Positions 1 through 5,138 of a DNA stretch of 5,179 nucleotides are shown here, in pieces. The DNA comes from RGIG9079 sp964567845 (lineage in GTDB: Bacteria > Bacteroidota > Bacteroidia > Bacteroidales > Marinifilaceae). Made by a program: the position numbers and the translations under genes. Every line of letters begins with the position of its first letter. Within the stretch, counting starts at the first letter, position 1. The notes under the pieces were generated by a model. It saw only the letters and a program-made list of their open reading frames with translations. It did no database searches and had not been told where the DNA came from. The stretch spans positions 1 through 5,179 of the forward strand of contig CAZMOG010000103.1 of the NCBI GenBank assembly GCA_964567845.1, in the 5' to 3' direction.

Positions 1-65
1 ACATTCACTACGTTCATTTCGCTAATAAGGGGGCTTTACTCGCTTCGCTCGCTAACTCCTAACTA
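1..65. other. Non-coding tail downstream of the flavin oxidoreductase
   Basis: No gene is visible in these 65 bases. They hold two loosely similar direct stretches, around 6-25 and 36-55, which share the ending TCGCTAA, and a CGCT-rich run (CTCGCTTCGCTCGC, 39-52). Read on the minus strand, this run contains GCGAAGC, known as an unusually stable DNA mini-hairpin. No stem followed by a T-tract is seen, so I do not call a terminator for the operon. Simple runs like this seem common in Bacteroidales intergenic DNA, but that is from memory. Confidence 0.35.
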
Positions 66-1292
66 TTAAAACTTTTCGTTTCTTTTAATCTCTTTCACCA
101 GACACTTTGGCAGATTCTCCTCTGTCTGATGACACTTCATCTCAAGCGAATACATGTGTCCAATGCAGTAGTTTGAGTGAGTACAAGAACAACGCTTGAA
201 ATTCTCATCACGCAAATGGTTCACAAACTCGGGATCATTAAGCAGTGCACGTCCCATTTGAACCGCCTCGAATCCGCAATCCAAAACATGCTCTATCTTA
301 TCCTTAGCCACCAAACCGCCAACATAGATAAGCGGCATGTCAAGTTTCTCACGGAACTTCAACGCATCTTCAAGGAAATAGGCCTCCTTGAACGGAACTG
401 TAGGTGCTACAAGCTGACCGAACATTCCAACACCAAGCTTCAGCCACCACATATTATTAGGCAAATAGTGAGCAACGGTCTTTTTGGGGAATGCTCCGTG
501 CATAACATATTGAGGAGCACGACTCACAAATCCACCACTTAGAACCAAAGCATGTGCTCCACACTGCTGCAATGTTTCAGCAACAATCAACGACTCATCT
601 ATCTCCATTCCGCCTTTGAAGCCGTCACGCATATTCATCTTCACAACGACTGCCATATCATCCTTTGCTGCACTCATAACCTCGTCCATGGCAATCTTCA
701 TGAAGCGCATACGGTTCTCTAACGAACCACCGAACTCATCCTTTCTACGGTTTGTATATGGAGATAAGAATTGACTTATAAGGTATCCGTGACCTGCATG
801 AAGCTCCACGGCATTAAAACCCGCCTCGCGTGCAAGATTGACTCCTCGCCCGAAACTCTTGGCCATCTCATAAATCTCCTCTTTGCGCATTGCTCTGTGA
901 AAAGTTGGCGAATAGAGATTAAAACCATTCGAAGCTGAAATAGGCATGCAACCGGCAGTGCCTCGGTGACACATATTACCACAGTGACCAATCTGAATCG
1001 ACGCAGCAGCACCCTCTTTATGGATTGCATCGGTCAAAACCTTCAAATCGGGAACTGTATCTTTCTTCAACCATAGCTGCGACTTAAACGACAAACCGCT
1101 ATGCTCGGTAGCAGCGTATGCAATTGTTGTCATTCCGACACCACCCTTAGCCACCGATGTGTGATAATCGTAAAGCATTTGTGTCGGACGGTTATCCTTA
1201 CACATGCCCTCGAATGCCGCAGAACGTATTGTTCTGTTTCTCAATGTCAAAGGGCCGATTTTTACCGGTGTAAATATCTTAGATTCACTCAT
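66..1292 (-). CDS. Old Yellow Enzyme-family NAD(P)H:flavin oxidoreductase, probable 3-oxo-delta-4-steroid/bile-acid 5-beta-reductase
   Basis: This is a 408-aa cytoplasmic FMN-dependent TIM-barrel enzyme. The N-terminus (IFTPVKIGPLTLRNR, 6-20) is the classic family opening. QIGHCG (100-105), HAGHGYLISQFLSP (165-178, with the likely active-site His165, His168 and Tyr170), the NRRKDEFGGSLENR segment (181-194), VKMN...DGFKGG (217-228), the phosphate-binding YVGG (323-326) and QMGRALLNDP (345-354) follow in family order. A Cys-rich tail (368, 370, 376, 387, 397) resembles the 4Fe-4S loop of the 2,4-dienoyl-CoA reductase/BaiCD branch, but the C-terminal FAD/NAD domain of those roughly 650-aa enzymes is absent. 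It is the second gene of an operon, starting 4 bases after the stop of the steroid 5-alpha-reductase homologue. That context and the BaiCD-like fold suggest 5-beta reduction of 3-oxo-delta-4 steroids or bile acids. The family call is firm. The substrate is inferred; a generic enoate or enone reductase is the alternative. Confidence 0.9.
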   Translation of the reverse strand: MSESKIFTPVKIGPLTLRNRTIRSAAFEGMCKDNRPTQMLYDYHTSVAKGGVGMTTIAYAATEHSGLSFKSQLWLKKDTVPDLKVLTDAIHKEGAAASIQIGHCGNMCHRGTAGCMPISASNGFNLYSPTFHRAMRKEEIYEMAKSFGRGVNLAREAGFNAVELHAGHGYLISQFLSPYTNRRKDEFGGSLENRMRFMKIAMDEVMSAAKDDMAVVVKMNMRDGFKGGMEIDESLIVAETLQQCGAHALVLSGGFVSRAPQYVMHGAFPKKTVAHYLPNNMWWLKLGVGMFGQLVAPTVPFKEAYFLEDALKFREKLDMPLIYVGGLVAKDKIEHVLDCGFEAVQMGRALLNDPEFVNHLRDENFKRCSCTHSNYCIGHMYSLEMKCHQTEENLPKCLVKEIKRNEKF

Positions 1293-1296
1293 AGTC

Positions 1297-2058
1297 TTAA
1301 TATATAAATGGAATTATTCTCTTCAAATTCTTACCCTTCATCTCCTCCGGGAACCACTGCTGATATCGCTTGTTTATTGTATTTGCACGAGGTGCAAGGT
1401 TGGCAAATGTCCATGCAGCGAACAACGCTCCTGCCCATGACCAGGTCATAATTGCAAAGCCACACCACTCAATAAACTCACCAAAATAGTTCGCGCTTGT
1501 TACATAGTTAAACATTCCCCCCTTTGGCAAATAGTGGTTTGTATCGCCCGGTTTTCTCAAATTTCTGACAATATGATCCGAGTGCCAATTCACTGCCATT
1601 CCAAAGATAAAAATTGCAACTCCAATAATGAATTGAGGGGTTGTCAACCAACTTTTAACATACATATCCGCCGGAGCAAGATAGAATAGCCACTTGCCCT
1701 GAATGTATCCGTTAAGAACATTGAACACAACTCCCATCAACATAATTCCTATCGGCATTTTACTCTTTCCCGACATTTTAAACGGGAAGATAAATGAGCG
1801 CTGGAAATAGTGTAACTCAAACAATAGGAAAAATATCAATGGAACTGTATTGAATTTTACGGGCGAGGCTGCCCACATTACCAACATTGTGACTAAAACC
1901 GGAGCCTCCATCAGCACCCAAGCCAACTTATTATTGATTGGTAATCCCCATTTCTTATCGAACAACATTCCATACCCTGCCTCAACAAAGTACAGACACA
2001 CAAAGACAATCAACGCAATGATTGCCATTGAGATAAGTAAAATATTATAACTCTCCAT
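1297..2058 (-). CDS. Membrane 3-oxo-5-alpha-steroid 4-dehydrogenase (steroid 5-alpha-reductase family)
   Basis: This 253-aa protein has about six or seven hydrophobic segments (near 5-27, 45-64, 71-82, 104-119, 142-157, 196-220), so it is an integral membrane protein. It has the length of human SRD5A1/2 and matches their motifs along the whole chain. AWVLMEAP (46-53) carries Glu51 at the place of the catalytic Glu57 of SRD5A2. ELHYFQRSFIFPF (81-93) carries Tyr84 at the place of Tyr91. NWHSDHIVRNLRKPG (157-171) supplies the NADPH-binding Asn, Asp and Arg residues. SANYFGEFIEWCG (188-200) and the final RIIPFIY complete the C-terminal domain. The expected reaction is NADPH-dependent 5-alpha reduction of the delta-4 bond of 3-oxo-steroids or bile-acid intermediates. 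It is the first gene of a two-gene operon with a flavin enzyme. Gut Bacteroidales such as Parabacteroides merdae are reported to carry 5AR and 5BR genes that make allo-bile acids; this pair fits that pattern. The family is certain and the natural substrate is inferred. Confidence 0.9.
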   Translation of the reverse strand: MESYNILLISMAIIALIVFVCLYFVEAGYGMLFDKKWGLPINNKLAWVLMEAPVLVTMLVMWAASPVKFNTVPLIFFLLFELHYFQRSFIFPFKMSGKSKMPIGIMLMGVVFNVLNGYIQGKWLFYLAPADMYVKSWLTTPQFIIGVAIFIFGMAVNWHSDHIVRNLRKPGDTNHYLPKGGMFNYVTSANYFGEFIEWCGFAIMTWSWAGALFAAWTFANLAPRANTINKRYQQWFPEEMKGKNLKRIIPFIY

Positions 2059-2110
2059 AATCTCGTTTACATTCTTGAAACTTCACTGTTTTGGTTTCCC
2101 TAAAACTTAG

Positions 2111-2118
2111 CAAAGTTA
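2111..2118 (-). promoter_or_regulatory. Bacteroides-type -7 element for the steroid reductase operon
   Basis: On the minus strand this reads TAACTTTG, a full match to the Bacteroides -7 consensus TAnnTTTG. It lies 52 bases upstream of the ATG at 2058, so transcription would start near 2104 with a leader of about 45 nt. No clear TTG or TTTG is found at the usual -33 spacing, so the promoter may be weak or need an activator. A perfect 10-bp palindrome sits where the -33 element would be expected. Confidence 0.5.
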
Positions 2119-2141
2119 CAAAAATTTAATAGCTTGTTGTA

Positions 2142-2151
2142 ATCTATAGAT
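2142..2151. promoter_or_regulatory. Palindrome in the divergent intergenic region, possible operator
   Basis: ATCTATAGAT is a perfect 10-bp palindrome. It lies about 24 bases upstream of the steroid-operon -7 element, roughly at its -33 position. A regulator of the operon could bind here. In DNA this A/T-rich a 10-bp palindrome can also arise by chance, so confidence is low. Confidence 0.2.
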
Positions 2152-2178
2152 ATTTTTATAGCATTGGCAAAGGTTGAA

Positions 2179-2202
2179 AGTAATAGAAAAAGTAATAGAA
2201 AA
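2179..2202 (+). repeat. Tandem 12-bp repeat upstream of the recombinase gene
   Basis: AGTAATAGAAAA occurs twice, head to tail and identical, at 2179-2190 and 2191-2202. It ends 23 bases before the recombinase ATG. It could be a binding site for a regulator or for the recombinase itself (autoregulation), or simple slippage in A-rich leader DNA. No TAnnTTTG promoter is found on the plus strand in this gap. Confidence 0.5.
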
Positions 2203-2225
2203 ATTAATTTAAAACTAAATGTAAT

Positions 2226-3437
2226 ATGGCAACAGTAAAAATCAAATTCAGATCATCAATCGTCAATGGCGAACAAGGTTACATTTATTATCAGGTAATC
2301 CATAAGCGTGTAGTCCGTCAGCAAAAAACAGGTTACCGTCTTTACGACAATGAATGGGACTGTCGTTTATCAAATATTGTATTACCCGTATGTAGCGAAA
2401 ATAGAAAACGTTATCTATTGGAGATTTGTGATAAAATTCAAATGGACATCAAGCAATTCCAAAGGATTATAGGAAATTTTAAACAAAGCAATTACAATTA
2501 TACTGCCGATGATGTAATAGCGGAATTTAAACACAACAAAGACGCCGAAAATTATCTCTTCCCATTTATGGAGAGAGTTATTTCCAATCTAAAAGCATTA
2601 GGAAAAACACGCACATCGGAAACATACTCAGCTACCCTTTTCAGTTTTAAACGCTTTCGAGAAAACAGGGATTTATCTTTAGACGATATGGATTCCGATA
2701 TGATGATGGCATACGAAGCCTATTTGAAGAATAACGGAGTATGTCCAAACTCTTCATCATTCTACATGCGTAATCTTCGGGCAGTGTATAACCGTGCCGT
2801 AGAAAAGGGGTTGACCATTAACAGAACTCCGTTCAAGCATGTTTACACCGGAGTTGACAAAACAGTTAAGCGAGCTATACCGTTAAAAACAATTAAGCAG
2901 ATTAAAAATCTCAATCTATCGATTCAACCATCATTATGCTTTGCTCGCGATATATTCCTCTTCTCGTTCTATACTCGTGGAATGTCCTTTATTGATATGG
3001 CATATTTAGAAAAAAAAGACCTATCCTATGGCATACTTTCGTATCGCAGACGCAAGACCGGACAACAACTCTTTATCCGTTGGGAGAAATGCATGCAAGA
3101 GATTGTAGATAAATATAATACATCACAATCTAACTACCTATTGCCCATCATCAGGCCCCTTTGTGGGATGGATGAACGCAAACAATATATCTATGCCGCT
3201 CATAACATCAATCGTAGTTTGAAAATAATTGGTAATAAACTTGGATTAAATATTTCACTGACACTCTATGTTGCCCGTCACTCTTGGGCAAGCATTGCAA
3301 AGAGTATGAATGTACCAATATCTGTTATAAGCGAAGGTATGGGACACGACTCAGAAGCAACAACACGCATATATCTGGCTTCACTGGACACGATGGAAAT
3401 AGACAAAGCAAATAGTATGATACTGAAATCTATATGA
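2226..3437 (+). CDS. Tyrosine site-specific recombinase (phage-integrase family, Bacteroidales type)
   Basis: This 403-aa DNA recombinase breaks and rejoins strands through a phosphotyrosine intermediate. Residues 1-60 resemble the arm-type DNA-binding domain of Bacteroidales integrases (MATVKIKFRSS...YYQVIHKR). Residues about 107-207 form the SAM-like core-binding domain (LRAVYNRAVEKG at 184-195). The catalytic domain has Arg251 (FYTRGMSFIDMAYL), Lys277 (RRRKTGQQ), Y348-V-A-R351-H352, His374 (GMGHDSEATT) and the nucleophile Tyr383 (TRIYLASLD), so it looks complete and active. Tyr replaces His in the H-x-x-R box, a variant I recall as usual in this group. The ATG at 2226 follows an A/T-rich leader with no Shine-Dalgarno, normal for the phylum. 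It ends 8 bases before a field of inverted repeats that encloses a promoter, so DNA inversion there is the most economical job. Integrase of a mobile element is the alternative. Confidence 0.93.
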   Translation: MATVKIKFRSSIVNGEQGYIYYQVIHKRVVRQQKTGYRLYDNEWDCRLSNIVLPVCSENRKRYLLEICDKIQMDIKQFQRIIGNFKQSNYNYTADDVIAEFKHNKDAENYLFPFMERVISNLKALGKTRTSETYSATLFSFKRFRENRDLSLDDMDSDMMMAYEAYLKNNGVCPNSSSFYMRNLRAVYNRAVEKGLTINRTPFKHVYTGVDKTVKRAIPLKTIKQIKNLNLSIQPSLCFARDIFLFSFYTRGMSFIDMAYLEKKDLSYGILSYRRRKTGQQLFIRWEKCMQEIVDKYNTSQSNYLLPIIRPLCGMDERKQYIYAAHNINRSLKIIGNKLGLNISLTLYVARHSWASIAKSMNVPISVISEGMGHDSEATTRIYLASLDTMEIDKANSMILKSI

Positions 3438-3469
3438 CAGTGAATGATTAGTTTAGCAAATGGGCTTTA

Positions 3470-3502
3470 CTTTGAGAGAGAAGACATTTCTCTTTGAGAG
3501 AG
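3470..3502 (+). repeat. Two direct copies of CTTTGAGAGAG with 22-bp period (L1, L2)
   Basis: CTTTGAGAGAG is found at 3470-3480 (L1) and 3492-3502 (L2). The 22-bp offset is about two helical turns, putting both copies on the same DNA face. The inverse copy is at 3667-3677 (R). L1 matches R over 14 bp extending rightward (CTTTGAGAGAGAAG, 3470-3483 with 3664-3677). L2 matches R over 15 bp extending leftward (TTCTCTTTGAGAGAG, 3488-3502 with 3667-3681), then shares TGATT after a 3-base gap. Each left copy therefore carries a different part of R, as expected for core and accessory recombinase sites. Confidence 0.8.
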
Positions 3503-3517
3503 TGATTTATGCGAGTA
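3503..3517 (+). repeat. Decayed copy of the downstream gene's start region
   Basis: Fourteen of 15 bases match 3756-3770, the sequence spanning the ATG of the six-HTH gene (TGAKTTATGCGAGTA). Here the ATG at 3509 opens only M-R-V-L before a TAG. The copy directly follows left repeat L2 and lies inside the presumed invertible segment. It looks like a relic of rearrangement or duplication; chance similarity is possible but not favoured over 14 of 15 bases. Confidence 0.5.
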
Positions 3518-3620
3518 TTGTAGTCTGATAATAAGTGTTTTTTCTGAAGTCCATTTGCTCAACCAATCTATTTTGTGCTAAACAAATTTTAGAATACACT
3601 TAACATTTTTCTGAGTGAAA

Positions 3621-3651
3621 TTGTGTTAATTGCAGAATATATGTATCTTTG
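3621..3651 (+). promoter_or_regulatory. Consensus Bacteroides promoter driving the six-HTH gene
   Basis: TTG at 3621-3623 and TATCTTTG at 3644-3651 are separated by 20 bp, a textbook match to the Bacteroides -33/-7 consensus (TTG, 19-21 bp, TAnnTTTG). Transcription should start near 3658, leaving a leader of about 100 nt before the ATG at 3762. The promoter lies inside the putative invertible segment, oriented ON in this sequence. It is the best promoter in the window. Confidence 0.75.
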
Positions 3652-3663
3652 TTGCGGTAATCA

Positions 3664-3682
3664 CTTCTCTCTCAAAGAGAAG
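3664..3682. repeat. Right inverted-repeat site R, itself a dyad
   Basis: CTTCTCT-CTCAA-AGAGAAG has 7-bp perfect arms around a 5-bp centre. It carries the inverse of L1 and L2 and lies just after the predicted transcription start, so it could also form a 5' hairpin in the leader RNA. Two 7-bp half-sites around a short spacer is the layout expected of a tyrosine-recombinase core site, where the spacer is the crossover region. Confidence 0.65.
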
Positions 3683-3693
3683 TTACATACAAT
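3675..3693 (+). repeat. Direct repeat D, left copy (leader of the six-HTH gene)
   Basis: This 19-bp sequence, AAGAGAAGTTACRTRCAAT, matches 5064-5082 at 17 of 19 positions, with the first 12 identical. The left copy overlaps the right arm of site R and lies 23 bases after the -7 element. The two copies bracket the 414-aa gene in direct orientation, about 1.39 kb apart. Confidence 0.6.
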
Positions 3694-3761
3694 CGAGACT
3701 TAACTGATTGTAAAAAGTTGATTATCAAGTGTTAATGATGTTTAATCAATCTATATGAGTT

Positions 3762-5006
3762 ATGCGAGTACATGGAGTTGGTGTAAATGCAGAATTTAAG
3801 TACAAGGATGCTATATCTCTCTATGCCGACTCCGGATTGTCTATAAAAGAAATATGCAAACAGACCGGAGTTGGGTTTTCTGCGTTCAGTTCTTACCTTT
3901 CAAAAAAACACAGAGATTTAATACTCAAACGTCATCAGTTAAACCACCTTGACAAGGTAAAACTTCGTGGCAAATGCGGTCAAACAACAGCCTCATATTA
4001 CAAATACAAAGATGCTATAGCAGCCTGCGACAATCAAGAGTACATAGAATACAATATATCGCAGATAGCCCGTATATTCAATGTGAACAGTTCATCTTTG
4101 GCAAATCAATTGCGTCGTCACTATACAGACATCATCCCACGAAGAGAATTAGCACGCCAACGCATAGGTATTACTGTTAATCTACAATACGGAACCCGCA
4201 AATGGAGCAAGGATGAATATGCTTATGCTATAAAAATGCTACAGACATCAGATATGACAATCAAAGATGTTGCCAACATTTGTTCTGTATCATATACAGG
4301 TTTACGTGAGTATGTCATTGCTTATTATCCGCAAATAACGTCACAAAGGAAGCTTAAACGCACTTATGCAACTAAGCAAAAAATACGAGGGAAACGTAAT
4401 GGTAATTGGGGAATTCACGAACCAAAGCAGAAAACAATTGAAAAATATGAAAAGGCAATAGAACTTTATCGTACCACATCAGAGTCAATTGAGAAAATTG
4501 CACTAATATCGGGTGTAAACATAGGTGGATTCCGTCATTACTTAAAGCAGTGGCATCCTGAACTTATCGTTGAAAGGCGAGGTTTTAATACAAATATTGA
4601 TTTATCTCAAACCAAGCGTTATAAAAAATCTTCAGCAGAGAAATATGCAAATGCTATTGAACGCTTAAAGAGTTGCAATATACCTATAACAACAGCTGCC
4701 AGGGAATTCGGTCATAATCCTCAAGCTTTGCGCTCGTATATCAGAGAGCATTGTCCAGAGTTAACATACGAACGAGGCATGAGAAGAGGTTCTAATGGAA
4801 AAGGTATTCTGGGGCGCAGTGCAATTAAATATTCGGATGCATTACATTTGTTTGAAACCACCACAGAGCCATTGAAATCAATTGCCACAAAATTGGGACT
4901 TACATACACTAGTCTTAGCGGTTACATTCACCGCAACCATCCGGAAGCAATAAAAAGACACTATGCCTTAATATCTACAATAGAGATAAAAAAGATTAAA
5001 AAATAA
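3762..5006 (+). CDS. Six-repeat helix-turn-helix-like DNA-binding protein, unrecognised family
   Basis: This 414-aa, strongly basic, soluble protein has no signal peptide or membrane segment. I do not recognise it by name. It consists of six units of about 47 residues at roughly 12-58, 80-128, 149-197, 226-273, 291-338 and 354-400. The shared pattern is KYxxAIxLy...sIkxIAxxxGvnxxxLrxYixxhhPElixxR. The middle (IxxIAxxxGvnxxsL) has the look of a homeodomain-like or Psq-type helix-turn-helix. Linkers of 13-28 residues are rich in Lys, Arg and Gly (KIRGKRNGN at 207-215, RRGSNGKG at 341-348). No catalytic domain is seen, so it is likely a modular DNA binder: regulator, recombinase accessory factor or nucleoid-like protein. 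The ATG at 3762 is chosen because TGA at 3756-3758 closes the frame just upstream. It is transcribed from the promoter at 3621-3651, so expression is probably phase variable. That function is inferred. Confidence 0.85.
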   Translation: MRVHGVGVNAEFKYKDAISLYADSGLSIKEICKQTGVGFSAFSSYLSKKHRDLILKRHQLNHLDKVKLRGKCGQTTASYYKYKDAIAACDNQEYIEYNISQIARIFNVNSSSLANQLRRHYTDIIPRRELARQRIGITVNLQYGTRKWSKDEYAYAIKMLQTSDMTIKDVANICSVSYTGLREYVIAYYPQITSQRKLKRTYATKQKIRGKRNGNWGIHEPKQKTIEKYEKAIELYRTTSESIEKIALISGVNIGGFRHYLKQWHPELIVERRGFNTNIDLSQTKRYKKSSAEKYANAIERLKSCNIPITTAAREFGHNPQALRSYIREHCPELTYERGMRRGSNGKGILGRSAIKYSDALHLFETTTEPLKSIATKLGLTYTSLSGYIHRNHPEAIKRHYALISTIEIKKIKK

Positions 5007-5063
5007 TATTAACAAATTAAATTTCTGTGAGGAAAAATTTTTGAATTAATGACATATTGAGAC

Positions 5064-5082
5064 AAGAGAAGTTACGTGCAAT
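5064..5082 (+). repeat. Direct repeat D, right copy
   Basis: This matches 3675-3693 at 17 of 19 positions, with AAGAGAAGTTAC perfect. It lies 20 bases after the -7-like AATTTTTG, close to the 23-base spacing of the left copy from its own -7 element, and 38 bases before an ATG. It thus looks like the leader of a second, similarly controlled gene, or a recombination site partner. Confidence 0.55.
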
Positions 5083-5120
5083 AATAAGACAGAAATTATT
5101 AACCAATTAAAAAATATAAT

Positions 5121-5138
5121 ATGGCACTACTGTCCCAT
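5121..5138 (+). pseudogene. Possible start of a broken gene
   Basis: An ATG preceded by the typical A/T leader AAAAATATAAT opens M-A-L-L-S-H and then meets TAA at 5139-5141. The leader and the GCA second codon resemble the recombinase start at 2226. The sequence after about 5130 (CTGTCCCATTAAAATTGGGG) changes character and could be the edge of an insertion sequence that split a gene. The window ends before this can be tested, so it is only a suspicion. Confidence 0.2.

Larger units (their letters stand above)
3446..3568. repeat. 24-bp imperfect inverted repeat A/A' with a 75-bp spacer
   Basis: The arms are 3446-3469 and 3545-3568, identical at 20 of 24 positions, with the perfect core AGCAAATGG / CCATTTGCT (3455-3463 and 3551-3559). 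The left arm starts 8 bases after the recombinase stop and directly abuts the first copy of the CTTTGAGAGAG motif. In plus-strand RNA two of the four differences become G-U pairs, so 22 of 24 positions could pair. It may be a second recombination site pair, the arms of an earlier inversion, or a long 3' hairpin of the recombinase mRNA. Confidence 0.75.
3488..3681. other. Putative invertible promoter segment (inverton)
   Basis: Perfect 15-bp inverted repeats (3488-3502 TTCTCTTTGAGAGAG and 3667-3681 its reverse complement) enclose 164 bp. This is similar in size to the invertible promoters of Bacteroides capsule loci. The segment contains one consensus promoter (3621-3651) reading rightward to the gene at 3762 and no TAnnTTTG element reading leftward. 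Inversion would aim the promoter back at the 3' end of the recombinase and silence the downstream gene. A tyrosine recombinase gene lies immediately upstream, the arrangement known for the Tsr recombinases of B. fragilis. Inversion is inferred from sequence only; the repeats could instead be operator sites. Confidence 0.6.

Noticed and set aside
348..380. Loss of the C-terminal domain of the flavin oxidoreductase by frameshift
   Set aside because: The frame ends cleanly at 408 aa and the 65 bases after it show no coding continuation; single-domain members of this length are normal.
177..542. Open frame of 121 codons on the plus strand
   Set aside because: It lies wholly inside the flavin oxidoreductase gene on the other strand and its translation resembles no family; the antisense gene has clear motifs throughout.
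776..1440. Several further open frames of 68-84 codons
   Set aside because: All overlap the two clear minus-strand enzymes in other frames and show no domain-like sequence.
2226..3437. Integrase of an integrative element with attachment sites at a tRNA gene
   Set aside because: No tRNA gene, no flanking direct repeats of att type around the recombinase and no transfer genes are in view; local promoter inversion explains the neighbouring repeats better. Sequence beyond the window could reopen this.
3578..3592. CTAAA-CAAAT-TTTAG hairpin as a terminator of the recombinase gene
   Set aside because: The stem is only 5 A/T-rich pairs and is not followed by a T-run, so it is too weak to call.
3446..3693. 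CRISPR array
   Set aside because: The repeats are few, of differing lengths and partly inverted, with no regular spacers and no cas genes.
4721..4909. 62-codon minus-strand frame, and a 68-codon plus-strand frame at 3974-4180
   Set aside because: Both are inside the six-HTH gene, whose repeated pattern proves the coding frame.
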